Source of the DNA: Centropus unirufus
Lineage: Eukaryota; Chordata; Aves; Cuculiformes; Centropidae
Assembly: GCA_013397695.1 (NCBI GenBank)
Contig: VYZI01000109.1
Span: forward strand, 186,001-250,000
Reading direction: 5' to 3'
DNA length: 64,000 bases
Shown: piece after piece, positions 1-13,500 of the stretch
Numbering within the stretch: position 1 is the first letter of the stretch
How the letters are laid out: each line of letters starts with the position of its first letter
Made by a program: the position numbers and the translations under genes
Notes under the pieces: generated by a model
What the model saw: the letters and a program-made list of their open reading frames with translations, nothing else
Databases searched by the model: none
What the model was told of the DNA's origin: nothing

Positions 1-2236
1 ATACATATACAGATACCCTCACTAAGAGGAGAATATAAAGCCCTCTGATTAAATTGTGCAACAATCATTTTTTACATTTGACGCAGGACCAACTGTGAAT
101 GGAAAGCACTTGTGGCAATAAACTCCACCAATAATCATAAATATTTCCTAACCATGGAAACAAATGACATACACATCTTCATTTCCAGCCATTCTGGCTG
201 TGCCCTGTGATCAACCACGCTCAGCCTTTCTGGAAGGGCACGGCAGAACAGAGCTTGCTCGTGGGTGAAGTTTTTGCAGGGGGTTTTATCAGTTTAAAAT
301 GCAATTGGTGGGATTCAAATTGCAAAATCTCAGATATCTACGAAGCTAATGTATATTTACAGGATTGCATTCATGAAGGCTTACCTTTGTGAGAGTAAAA
401 GGAAAAAAGAAAAGGAAAGGAAAAAGCATTGTCCCTAGATATGTTTTACAGGGCTTTGGATATATTTTTATTTGGGCTTCCTGTGGAGCACCTGTGGCCT
501 TCAGCATATTATTTATATTATTTTGTGGTGGTCTTGCTGTTCTGTTTTCTCCCCCCCAATTCAAAAACACCTTAAATCGTGAACGCAGTGTGCTGCAGCC
601 CACCCAAGTACTGGCTTTATGAGACATGTCAGCACTCGACACGAGGGACGTGGAACAAGTGCAAAGCCTGCTGAGATGAGTGGGAAAGCTGCTGAGGGTG
701 GAGGCGGCCAAACCTGGCATGCTGCTCTTCTCACCAAAGATACGGAGTGGCTCCAGCAGCGAACGATGCATTGTGAACACCCACAGTTAGCTTTAGAGGC
801 AATTAGCTGGTTGACTCCAAGGGAGAGCTGGGAGTGAGGAAACATCTTGCAGCGCAGACAACCAGGGACCACGAGCCCACAGTGGGCTGGGGAGCTCAGT
901 TATTTGACAGGACAGAGGAGGCAGACAGGCTCTTTAAGGGAATGATTCATCTCGCTACAGAGCGGACAACTAAAATAAGTAGGATGAGTCATGCATTGGA
1001 AACATCCATGTGTCTCCATGACCTGCAAAGGAAGCCTGGAAGATGGGCTCAGAAACACCTACACCGCAGGCATTCAGCATTACAGGAGAGGAACCCCAGA
1101 CTAAACTATCATACATGCCATACCGCAGAAAAACTTGTCTTTTAGAGGACTGACCATACTCTCGTGTTGTGAACCCCAAACAACACTTAATTGGGCTTTA
1201 TCTTTCAGCAACGTTGCGTAATTCCAAGCGGTTTTATGTTTGGCGCAGCAATAGGTGACACCAGGAAAACAAACTCCACCTCAAAGCAGCGATGCCAATA
1301 GGAAAGATGAAGCACGCCCCACCCTTGGCAAAGACCTCCTTGAGAATGGACAATTCATACAGTCCCCTTTAGCTCATTATTATCAGCATCCTACAGAGGG
1401 CTCAGAAGAGGTACGCTCACAAAACCATGCCACGCTACCTCATTAATTTAGAAGTAGTGGGGCCATGCACAGGCTCATTAAGCTCCAAGTGGGAATACAG
1501 GCTTACAAAGTGACTACAAGTCGTATCTAAATTTCCCATTAGTTTCTAATGTGGCTGGCTTAACAGGTATCCTACCCCTACATGTCTGAATTGTTTCTTT
1601 CCCTTTTCTTTTCCTTTTTTGTCACTATTATTCCCTATTTTTCTTTGCAGCTTGGCTTTCTTCAACATACGAGTGAAAATATATTTTATACCAAGTGAAA
1701 ATATACCAAGTGAAAATATATNNNNNNNNNNNNNNNNNNNNNNNTATATATATATATACACATATATGTATATATATTGTGTTTTCACTTAAGAAAACAC
1801 GTTACAGAAATTGCTACATGCACTCCTGGTCTGCATGTGTGCCTGTAGTGAAATAAAAACAGTGGGTTCCCTCCAATGCATCACGTGCTGGGAGTGTCAA
1901 AGGGAAAAGCAGCTGACACCTAGTCCTGCAGCCACCTACACTGAGAATCTCCAGGCCCACTGCCAAACTTTCACGCACTGCACAAAGTCCATAATGAACT
2001 GGGGTTTAAAAAACCCACAGGAGATCTTTGAATTTCCATTTTTTCACTTTTCTGGGTTCATGTAAAGCAGAGGCGGGTCTGACAAACTGAACAGAAGCAC
2101 ACAGCCTTCTCCACTCCCAGCCACTAAAGGATTGCTCCATCCTCCGCGCGCGTTGGGTTGGTGCAGTGGGACATGCAGGCCACATAGGGAGACCCTCTCA
2201 CAGACAAACTCCGGTGCTATAAAACTGCTGTGCGTT
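1..2236. other. Non-coding stretch, probable METTL24 intron 1
   Basis: No open frame here resembles a known protein and no exon with plausible splice sites was recognised. The stretch lies downstream of METTL24 exon 1 on the minus strand, so it is probably part of that gene's long first intron. This is inferred from gene order and from the known large size of METTL24 in mammals. It contains a short assembly gap and an AT-rich tract near 1.7 kb, listed separately. Confidence 0.5.
1664..1780. repeat. AT-rich microsatellite around a 23-base gap
   Basis: A motif like AGTGAAAATATA is repeated three times just before a run of Ns at 1722-1744. A TATATA tract with CACATATATG follows the gap. The gap most likely reflects an unresolved TA-type simple repeat. 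No coding content is present, and the open frame that spans it is an artefact of the Ns. Confidence 0.8.
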
Positions 2237-2730
2237 AGAGAATCACACAGTGGTTTGGGATGGAAGGGACTTTAAAGATCACCTGGTCCAATACCCTGCC
2301 ACGGGGACATCTTCCACGAGATCAGGTTGCTCAAAGTAAATAGCACTGGTCCCAGGATGGGCCCTTGAGGGACACCCCTCATTTCTAGTTTCCACTCAGA
2401 CATTAAGCATTGTCTATAACTCTTCGGATGCATCCAGCCAGCCAATTCCACATCCATCTAACAGCTCAACCATGAAACCCATGTCTCTTCAATCCAGAGG
2501 TAAGAATGTTGTGGGGAGTCACATTAGTGGCCTCACAGAAGTGCAGGTGTGGGACATCTGTGCTCTTCCCTTGCCCGCAGATGCAGTCACTCCATCATAC
2601 AAGGCCATTAGGTCAGTCAGGCAATACTTGCCTTTGGTGAGGCCATGTTGACTGTCTCTATCTACCTCGCTGTCTTCAGTATGTTTCGATACATCTTTCA
2701 GGAGGATCTACACAATAATCTTAGCTGAAG
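2237..2730 (-). mobile_element. CR1 LINE fragment, internally deleted
   Basis: The left end carries the typical CR1 3' terminus in reverse orientation (GGTTTGGGATGGAAGGGAC, then a segment ending GATCAGGTTGCTCAAAG). It then jumps to a part that normally lies far upstream in CR1 (GATGGGCCCTTGAGGGACAC, through a segment ending GCCATGTTGACTGTC and GGAGGATCT). The intervening CR1 sequence is missing, so this copy has an internal deletion. The element's sense strand is minus. Frames are broken and it cannot be active. Confidence 0.85.
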
Positions 2731-5700
2731 ATAATCTTATCTTGGTTTTACCACAGTAAACCCTGCCTCTGGAAACCAGTCCTTCAATAAGAACGTTTTC
2801 CGCATTAATAAGTCAATGTCTTCAATTTAAATGAGTTTCTGACAAGACTTGTATATGAGGAATTTTAATAGTTAGAGGTTTTTCTATGTCTGGGCCTGTG
2901 TGTTTCAGTTTATTGAAGCGGGGACTTCTAGGATGCAGTTAGCTCTCCCCTAGCACCTCGCACCTCCTCCAAGCCTCTGCAGTGCAGCACACATTTCTCT
3001 GCCTGGGAGCAGGATGCGATTGCTGTGAAAGCCAACCCAGGCAGCTCCCAGCCCCAGCCAGAGGGCTTTGCTTGAGAGCAGTTTATCTGCGCTTGCTCCC
3101 CAAGGCTGCAGCTGTAAGCAAAACTCTTACACTTAGCCAGAAAAGGGAAAAAAAGCAATATGTCTCGAATGCAAAGTTTTACACTGAAATTATGAAAGCA
3201 ATTTTATGACTTCAATTCTCATCAGAGAAGCTTTGAGCCACTGTGTTGTAATTGAAACCAAGAGCCTTTACCCTTGTACAGCAAATCAGTCTGAACACGC
3301 ATACTAACAGCCCCTAGAAAGGCAGCAATTACCAAGCGTTTCACCTCTGCTCCCCTTCTGTTAATATTCATGTTTATTTCCTGCTCCTTTTGCTTCCAGT
3401 TTCCCATCTGACCGTATACAGTGGAGCCACATGCATACAAATTACAGCTCTCATTCCCAAGGGGAACTGGTTGCCCAACCTGCAAGGAAGCCGCACCAGC
3501 CACCCCAATGCCAAACACCAGCGACTTCAGTGCCTTGTGAGGTTCACACACAAAGCTCATGCTCAAGCTCTCTCCAACTCTACTTTAGTTTTGTCCCCCA
3601 AACAAGGGTCCTAAGGAAAGCATTCACAGGAAAAAAAGGTTGCTTGGTACCAACTTTAAGAATTATGACATAGCTTTGGAAAAATAAAGAGGATCTTCCA
3701 AAACTAACAGGATGCAGCCAGAGATGTAGAATTTAGGTGACTGAATTTAGCATTTAGAGGCATTTAAGTGACTGATGCTCCACTGAATTCAAACCAGGAC
3801 CCTGTCTTCCATAGGCAATAGGTTTTGGGAACCCGCTTACCAGGTTTAAGTTAGCTGTTGTGGACACCCCTCTGGAAATTCTGGGCTTTGGTGACTAATG
3901 TACCTCACCCTGGGGGCAGGTTTGTGACTTACAAGGAGCACATGTTCCAGAATACTTCTAAAAATATTTATTTGTAGGTACTTCTACAGTAGAAAAGCAT
4001 TGCATCTACTTTATTATTTACATAGCACAACTACCACCCCTTGCTACCTTAGAGCAATAAACCCCCAGCAACCAAAGGAGCTGAGAGCTGCAGAGGCAGG
4101 AAAGATCAGCCTTGCACTGGGGAGCCCCTCCTTGGACCTTCAAAGGCCACCAAAGACTGACAGCTCTGCTATTGGAAGTCTCAGCAACATCAGGGAGAAA
4201 ATACACATTTATTACAAGAGAGATTGATTTTACTCTGCTAAGAGACACACGGCTTTAAAAACAGTCAAGTGGGATTTCTTTGCTCTGGTAATAAAATAAA
4301 ATAAATAAATCAGGCAGCAGCTATCCAGAGGGTGACAGCGTGATAATTTATATCTGATGCAGATAAAACCAGGAGCCAGAACGGACTCAAATTTATAGAT
4401 GTAAATTCTCAAAACTGCTTAAGCGGTGTAATACTCAAGCAGTTGAATTATTTCCAGTCCCTGCATGCCTTTGCCAGCACTTCAGGATAATGGCAAGAAG
4501 CAGGGACAGCAACTACTGGTCACTGTTTGTCAATTCAGACTTTAGCTAAGCAAAGGCAAGACCATGGCTTCAGCCTGTATTTATAACTGCTTTAAATTAA
4601 GTGCTTTGGTTGAGAAAATATGGGAAATGCCATAATCCATACAATAGAAAAGAATGGTATTTTCCTCTAGGTTGACTTCATTGACATATTCAAACCACAG
4701 CATACAATAAACAGAATTCATCAGTAAATATTCAGCTGGCCAGATAGATCAAGTTTCTTTTGTGCAAATTCCAGCAATCTGTGATTTACAGGTAGGGATA
4801 CCTCTGGCAGCCCATCATCTGACTTCAGCAGGTTCTGCCTGAGACTGAGAAATGGGGAAAAAGAAGGTGCTTGAAAGGAAAGCTGATTGCTTTCACACAA
4901 ATAAGAGCATTTCACACTTGTGCAGCTTTCTTCTCATCTAAACAGAGGGCAAATGCCTAAATGGAAATGGTCCACCACACCTTCCAGCCTAAAGGAAGAT
5001 GTGAAAACCCTTTCCACTTCATCTGCCCCTTCTGGGCAAGGACCGGGAGGTCCTTCTGTGCCCAGGGAGCAGGAAAGGGCAGCATTTGTCACGAGGAGTC
5101 TATAATATCATAAACCAAATAGACATCGATTCTCATCCACGGGTAAACTGAAAAGCTGAGTGACTTCTACAGGTATCCAGAGTTCCTGGCATAAAACCTA
5201 AGGTAAGACAGAAAATATTCACATTAGGTACCTAGTGGCTTCCATGCCTTCAACCCACCATCAGTTCACCTGATCATACTGAGCTTTACTCGACAGTTAG
5301 GGAAGACTTAAAAAGCCAAACTTCACTTTTTTTCTCCTTCAGCTTCTCATTTCATACAAGCATTAATTAACAAACCAAGGTAACACAGCTCCAGAGACTG
5401 AAATGTACACTAGCTTTAAATGCCTACAAACATACTCCCTTTCTTTCTTTTGATACAATTACAGATTACTGCCCCTAGTCTAGAGCTATGTAAAAGTCTT
5501 CCAAGCAAAATAAAAACTAATGGCAATTAGTTAGAGAGGGAATGAGAGCTGTCTTACAAGTTGTTAGGCTCTTAAGTAAACGATAATAACTTTTGTTTTC
5601 CAATTTGTAAAGAAGAAAATCAAGCTCATTTCAAAGCCCACAATTTTGATATATTTTTGGTGCAAGACAAGTATAGACCCAAGCATCATAAGCTATCACA

Positions 5701-8700
5701 ATAGTGGGCATGGGCAAATATTGATCAAATATAGATTTTAGTTACGATCATTTTCTAATGCTTTATTACTAATTCTGAACATTATACAGAATACAAAATC
5801 GACAAGCTACATGGTTTGACCCTGAACTCCCAATGTACCCAGGATTCCCACAGATTTCATAATGAACAGTAATTGTAAGATCAAACCATTAATCAAGATA
5901 TCTGACTAAGAAGGAACACACAAGCTCAGCAGCAGCCAACTGACACAGAATTAGTTCTTGTTTAAGAAGAGCAAGGGAAAAGAGCAAGGGAAAAGGAAGA
6001 AGACGTGGTTGCTTTGCTCTACTGAGGATCAAAGTTCCCTTCTTTGAAAGGGTCAGTGCCACAGAACAACCATGAGGAAAGCCCCAAAAGAGGCAGGACA
6101 TCAGTAATAACGAATTTTATTGTTCCTTTGGGGTTTTTTTTCAGGCAGCATTTATCTTTGGGATAAATCTCAATCCTCCACTAGAACTGTCAACTCCGCA
6201 GGGAGTAGGAAGGATTTCAAACTGATACTTATAATTTTTAAGCTTCTAAGCAGTATTATTTAACATTACATGCTGTATCAATAGACACTACCATCTCTTC
6301 TCCCTAGCGTTTCAAACACTGCCTCTTTTAAAATATGAAGAGGATGCTAAATAAAGGGCATCAACTTTGAAGCTCCCAGTTAATTATTTGACTTAGCTAG
6401 CTGCCAGGAGAGGAAAGAGGAAGAAAGCTAGGGATGGATGGGTTAAAGCAGCAACAGTGACTCTGCAATGTCAGTGTTCACTGGTTTTAACACCATTTTG
6501 GACAGCACACATTTTTCCAACCAGGTCCAGCCCATTGGCACATCACAACTATTTGCTTCGTTGCTTACTTTTTTGCCGAGGTTATTTTTCCGCAGCAGAT
6601 CACCCTGTCACACACACAAAAAAAAACCCTGCCTCATTAAAACCAATACCATGAACACAGAGCACCTGAAGGTTTACATGCTGCATCTAAAACCCAAGGT
6701 CTGCATCTAAAACCCAAGACAGCTGGCTTTATGTGACAACCCTAAGTCACTTCGGAAGGCAACAGCTCACTGAAAAGTCCTCCAGGCTGTATATTCCCAG
6801 AGACAAGACAAGACCTCATTGCATTATAGGGAGACGTGGCAGCAGGAAGGATGCTCCTCATGAGGGTGCCCCAGACTTGAAATTTGCAAAGCCACAACAG
6901 TTCTGTGGTACTGACTTTTGAAGAACACTGCAAAGCTGTTTTGTTCCCATCTGCAGGGCATTTGGAGAAGATTTTGGTGAGAAACAAGATTTCTGTGTAT
7001 GTGGTAACAGCTGCTGGAGCTATTACATTTATCGTTACAGAAAGACATAAAGAAAAATCTATTTTTCGTATTTATACATGTGTCAAGGAAGACATACATT
7101 ACAGAGCCGGCTTTTAAAAGGTTTTTTTTTAAAAAAAAAAAAAAAGAACAAGAAAGCAAAATACCCAGCCCAGGACTTGTGCTCTTCCAGGGGTCAGCAG
7201 TCACCTGAAAACACACTGCCCACCCATTCCCTGATAGTGCAATCCATGGACACCTCATAGTCAGTGCCTTCCTTGATGGCATCTGAGCTTTTTGGCATAT
7301 GTGTAACAAAAGGAAGACTATCAAAGATAGGACAGAATATCAGACGGGGAAAAACACATCATTCAACATCCAAACTCTTCCACTTAGTACCACATAAACA
7401 GACAGAAACGTTTCCAGCATCTCCTGCTTAAATTGATCAAGTTGTCGCTATAAGAGCAACTTTAATCCATCTGTAACCCAGGTTGTCCGTCCCTTTACAC
7501 ATATGGTTTCTATTGCCCAAAGACTTTGCTAACTCAAAATAGGACAGCATGTCACCCTGTCCCTTTTGTTTACGGAAACACTAACATAAACAACATTAGG
7601 GTAATATATGTTACAGGTTCCAGGACATACATGCAATACCACAATTAAAAGAAAAATCAAATGTCTTTCCCCTCTCCCTCCCGTTTTACTTCCACTGAAC
7701 GGAATGACATTTGATCTTAGACTTCAAGTGCACGGAAGGGCTCTGGACAATGTCTCACCATACACAGAAGTACCTTGGTGAGTATCTGCTTAAAAACACT
7801 CGAGCTGATTAAATGATTCACATCCACTGTGCTCAGCTCTGGAGAGTTGAACAGCCGTCCAGGACAAACACAGCTCCAAGTTAATATTAGAACAAGTGAT
7901 AAGAGGAGGCTGCTGCGGATGCCATCAAAGATTAGTGTTGGTTCACACAGACTTTCTCACCTACGTGGGAAGTCTTTTCTCTAAGCCATTGCTGCCAGCC
8001 TGCAGGAGGAGGATGGCATCGACTACCACAACCAAACCAAACATCTTGTGAGAGGACCTGAGTCCCCTCACTAAAGCTACATAATCCACCACATTCCACA
8101 TGCCACATCTATTTTGTGAGAGAGATGATGTGCTTGTCACATTGTACAAGTCTGCAAAGCAGCTTTTCGAGGGTTTTGTTATTCACTGCTGGACTTCAGT
8201 ACTGCTCCCCTTGTCACAGGCCGCTGAAGTATTGCTCTGGGCTCACACCAAAGATGCACAAGCTGTGTCTCGATCTGAACTGTGCCCACAGTTCAGTAAA
8301 AATGGTATGAGAGAGGTCTGGCACACTGGGACCCACCGTGCTGCTCTGAAGCTGATGCTCCTCTGTTAACTGCTTGACTGGGCAGATTAAATGTTGATGT
8401 AAACTGACCGAACAAACTGGGATGAAAACCTTACTAGCAATGAAATTAAATAATCGTTTCATAAGAAAGCAACTAAAGGTCAGAGATGGAAAGGAAAAGC
8501 CCTAGGGATTTCTGGGAGAATTTTGCTTGCCCCAGACCTCTCTTCCTGGCCTCTGCTCTCTCCAAAGAAGGAAGAGTTGGAAATGAACAAAGCAAGCTTG
8601 GCCACCTTGAGAATCACTGGAATAAGGAAAGCCGCATGTTCAAAACTGTCCTCTCTTCTATTATTTCTAACATGAACCATGACAAAAGAGGATTTTTGGT

Positions 8701-10380
8701 ACTAACTATGCTCTTCCTCTTTAATGCTGCCAAAATTTCTGACTTGGAGGTCCTCTCGCTTTAATACTGACTGTCATACCAGTGCTCACCTCCTTCCACC
8801 TCACGCTCGACAGCTGCTCTTGTGCAGAAGGCATCCTTCCTTCTCCAAGCAGGGACGCCGCACGCAAAGGGGGGATGATATATAAGATCCAATAACCAGC
8901 AACATGCCAGACAACACAATCCCATACCCTAAACACAGCAACCTGCGAAGGGGTTAAGAAAGAGGTGAGAGGAGAGGGTGTGTTTACTGAACTCCTGCCC
9001 TTTAGCAGGACACAGAGGCCTTGATCAGAGCAGCTCAGCCCCTCTGTGAGCATCACCAGGCGGGCAAGAGTGCGATATGAGTCCCTTCCCCGCACAGCAA
9101 GTCCTGTTCAACACTTTGAGCTGAAGGCAGCAAACTGAACCGGATCAGTATTGGGTTTTTTTCTGCACTTAATACCACAGTCATGAAGTATTCATGTGGA
9201 CCACCTCGCCTGGTTCAAGAAAAAGATGACATAACTGCAGCGGCCAATCCCGGAGCAAAGTATCTGCAGAAGAAATTACTATCTCAGTCCCTGGGTTATG
9301 TCCTTATGCAGGAATGCTTATATACGCTGAAAAATGCTTTTTCTCTGCCACAGTTATCCAGAAAATACCAATCCTCTGCCTTTATATGCTGAAAGAAAGC
9401 CTTGACTAGGTATTTGAAAGAAATCTATATTATTGGATATAATTAAGTATCATAAAGCTGAAATGACGTCCTGAAGGAAAATATTCCCAATCTGCTTCTC
9501 AAAAACTCATGAAGGAAGAACCTATTTTAGGTGATAAAAAAGAATATAAGAATCAAGTTTATTCTAAGTGATCATTTACCTCAGAAACTCCATGATTGTC
9601 AGAAAAAAATCGACATTTCTTTACGGTCTACCATAAATACCTTTCATTTGCAGTTAAAATACAGCAAAAGACTAGTGTTGCCCTTGCTTGGCTACCTAGA
9701 GAAGGTTTCCCCATGCTTGGGTACCTTCTGGTGCTTCAGCTGCCCCCATTCAGAGGCCAAACTGGCTGGTGCTCCCCAGATTTGGTTGCCCACTGTTGAA
9801 AACTGCTGTCATTAAATGTTTGCTCTTTTCTTCAACACAACAACCTCTCCCGGTCTGTGCTATTCCCCTGAATATCCAAACAAAACCCAACCAAGGCTCT
9901 CACAGCTGTTCCCCAGGTACTCATGGCCGGGAGCCATAAGCCCCTACTCTCTGCTAATCCTACAAGCTATGCGACTTGGGAGTCAGTTTATATTTAGCAA
10001 GAGGCCTCCAAGTGCTGGAAAGCAAAAATTGCCTTGTAATATTCCTTCCTCTGGGGTCCAATAAGTCACTCCTGGACAGTTATGGTGGGGTTTGATCTCT
10101 GTAGAGAGGTGTTAAGTCAGGGCAAGGATCACTTACAGTCTTTAAAGACCCCATTACCTCTTTTTATTACCTTGGTGTTAGATCATTGATCAGGCTAAAT
10201 TCCAGTCTGGCTAATCACTTTCTACCTGCCAGACTGCTTCTCTAATTGCAGAGCAGGTAGATGTAGATGGAGGGACCTCAGGAGGCTGACTCCACTTCCC
10301 TGCCCTGAAGCATTACTAATGATACCTAGACCTTCCCCATGTGCCTCCCCAAAGTTCACCTTTCTTCTAGGAAGCCTTTC
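2731..10380. other. Non-coding stretch, probable METTL24 intron 1
   Basis: About 7.6 kb in which I recognise no gene. All open frames are short and lack family motifs or supporting splice sites. Small features include a homopolymer T/A tract at about 7121-7145 and a tandem copy of TGCATCTAAAACCCAAG at about 6680-6720. By gene order it should be METTL24 intron 1. Confidence 0.5.
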
Positions 10381-10530
10381 CACCAGAGTTGAATGATTTT
10401 CCTAATACCTTCCCTGAAAATTAAGCCAGTTCCTTCTTGTCCTACTTGCAGCGGACCTAGGGAACAATTGGTCATTGTACCCTTTAAAAAACTTATTTTT
10501 TTTTAAGAGTCTTAGCACATTCCTCTTAAA
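10381..10530 (-). mobile_element. Old CR1/L3-like LINE fragment
   Basis: The segment contains AAGCCAGTTCCTTCTTGTCC followed by GAGAACAATTGGTCAT-like text and a CTTTAAAAAACTT stretch. This is the reversed order found in the 3' part of ancient CR1/L3 elements of reptiles. It is heavily diverged and the outer limits are uncertain. The assignment is from memory of the consensus, so confidence is moderate. Confidence 0.5.
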
Positions 10531-13500
10531 ACCAACTTTTTCCTATTCAGAGAAAGTACCCTTTCTGCCAGGCTTTCCCTGCAGCCCTGGCTTCCTGCAC
10601 CTCTCCATGATTTTTTCCTCCCACTAAGACTCCAAACAGCCTGCCTGTTATTGAAGGAGGTGCCCAGAAGAAGCACACTCAAAATAACCACCATGCACCT
10701 CTCGTCTGCAACTCACACTCATCAAAGCTAAACCACTATTTATTCCTTACGATAACATTTAAAGGCTGGTGCTTGTCACACCTGACACCCAGGCGAGGTG
10801 ACTAGAATAAGCCCTGGATTTAACTTCACTAGGAGATTCATAAGGTCGCCTTGACCCACCGCGCTGTCCCAGCAGGTCCCTTGTTTTGCCTCAGCCTGGG
10901 CAAATCTCATTTAAACACAGCTTCCAAAGCTCTGTCGTGTTAAACTTTGTTTTAATATTAAAACATTGCTCCGGGTATACATAACGAATAAACTGCTATA
11001 GAAGTTAAGTCCTAATCCAAAACAGGCTGGCTGTTACACCGTGGGATACAGAAATTCAGACAGCTACATCGGACTTCAGAATAACCAACTTTTCCCCAGG
11101 AATTTTGGCTCCTGCTCATCAAGAGGCAGAGTAACTTCCTACTCAAGCACAAAGTTTATCAAGATGTGGCATCAGTTAGGAAACACTACACATACCAACA
11201 GACAACAAAAGCATCTGACACATTTGTTTACCGGATTTGAAGAATTAAGAAAGACTTTTTTTGCATAGCTCTAGGTATAAAATAAATAACTTTCAAATAA
11301 AAAATAAAATTTAAGAGCTCAATAAAGCCTTAGCAATAATGAAATGCTAAATTGCAGGAGGTTATTTTGAACCTGTCTTGTTATTAACAGCCAAAGTTAT
11401 TCCACACAACTTTGAAGATATCACTCCAAAATAAATTTCAGATTTCAGTTACATTAAAAATGAGACCATTATCAGGCATTACTGCAGCGAAGCAGTAACT
11501 ACTGCAAAATGGTTCCTATTTAAAGAAAACCTGCAATCCAACAAACAACAGTACAAGAAAACTAGTCTACATTTACAAAGAATGAAAATACAAATGTATA
11601 GAGGTAAACTTTGGCAGCACACAGCACTCCCCATCCTTGGTCTGCCACAGTGACATATTAAGTGATTTCCCGCTGATATTACAATTCTCATTGAAAACTA
11701 GTTAACTAGTTTGTGTCTCAGCAGGGGCGCTTTCGGAAGACACACCTGTGGCCACAGCCGAGCACCCTCACGCACTTCTCCAAGCCTGCCTTCCAGGAGT
11801 CTCCCACTGCAGAGCTGTGCTACACCCACAAAACAAGGAGGACCCTGAACCCCGTGTTTTTGGAGTCACAGCAGTTGCTGTATGAGCAAGCAGAACTGCA
11901 GCAACTTAAAATAATTGCCTGGGCTAACACTGGCTTTTTTCTTTTATGCATAACCATGTAAATTTTTTTTTTCCCTCCTCTTCCATGGAAATAAATCTGC
12001 CAAGAAGGCAAAGGACTCCAGCTTTTCTTAGCCAGATTTTGGGAGAGGGCACCTCCCCATTTCAGTGCACGAGAGCCAACATAACCTTGTTATTGCAATC
12101 ACTGCAATAAGAATTTGCTGCCATTCCAAATGCAAGATATTTTTTTTTTTACCATTACACCCTGCAATAGCATTTCAAACCTCACTTCACGTGCCTGCAG
12201 CTCTGTGGGAGTATGGACCTCACCATTGCAAGAGCAGGTGCGTCCAGCAAAATTTCCGTGTTTCTGCGTAGCTGGAGTTTTATCTGCTCCATCCACTACC
12301 AGACCAGTGCTTAACACAACTAGAGCTTAGAATCATGGTTAATAGAGTTAAGCATTTTACCATCAACAATGTAGTTTCAAGCGCTCCCATCAAATTACAA
12401 ATGGGATTAAAGACTTCCATTGCCTTTACATTTGCAGCACAACATGAAACTCTTCCTGTTCTTCAGATGGCCAATGCCAAATCTTGTTTGTTGTGCCAGC
12501 AAGAGCAGAGAGCATCTCCTCTTTGGTAAACTCCTCCAGGAGCAAATCAGCTGGGAGCAACACAGCTCCCAAAGGTACCAGAACAGGCAGCTCTGGCAGC
12601 TCCCAGAGCTGTCACAGAGCTAAGTGACTTTATTCCCTGACGCTTTCAGTTGGCAATTTTTATGCCTGCATCTTAAAGGCACGAACAGACACTTGTAACC
12701 CTGGTGGTCAAACCCTCCCATCTGCCCCACAATCACTCTCCGCTGATTGAGATTTACCAAAGGTCAGGGAAAGCACACAACTGCACAGGCAGTTTCCTGC
12801 AAGATGCAAGGGCCGTTTATGGATGAGCCTCTGTCTTTCCCACCCTCTCTGCGTCTTTTTTTCCCCTTTTCGGTGCTGTTGGTTGCCTGACAGCAGTTAT
12901 GCTTGGGAAATAAATAACACAACTGTGCTTCAGGAAACTTTATAATGACTTAAAGTAGGCATAACATAATTCCCCTGTATGTTTTTCCAATTTTTTTATA
13001 GGGCCACGAAGCAGAATATTCAACTCCACCTATGGAAACACGGCGCTCATCAGTCTTCTGCCTTTATTCACTGTGAGCAGAGTTACAAGCAAGTGGCACT
13101 AGGAAAACAGAGCAGAGTTTGGCCTCGATGATTTTTCATTACTGCCATCCTGCTGGCTCATGATCGCAGCACATTTAACCAGAATCAGCACTGGTGGAAA
13201 AAAAGCACGCCTGTAAGATTCCACAGGCTTCACGAATGGACTGACGATGGTTTATAGACAGATGTGACACACAAAAGCATCTAAAAGCCCCAGAAAGAAG
13301 CAATCCCAACCTGGTACAGCAGGGAGCCCACTCCCTGTCCCGGGCAGCATCTCCTTGCGCCCGCACACTGCCCTGGCACGGCTGCACGCTGCCGCCTTTC
13401 TCCAGAGCTGCCGGTAGGAGCCACGGGCCACCAACTTAAGCAGCCTTTTCTGATAAGAGGCCCCGTCTTATCTTAAAACAGTCTGAAGTAAAATAGAATG

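Noticed and set aside
346..872. Overlapping 77-144 codon frames at the left edge
   Set aside because: No recognisable domain and no splice-site support. Codon content looks random, and several overlap on both strands.
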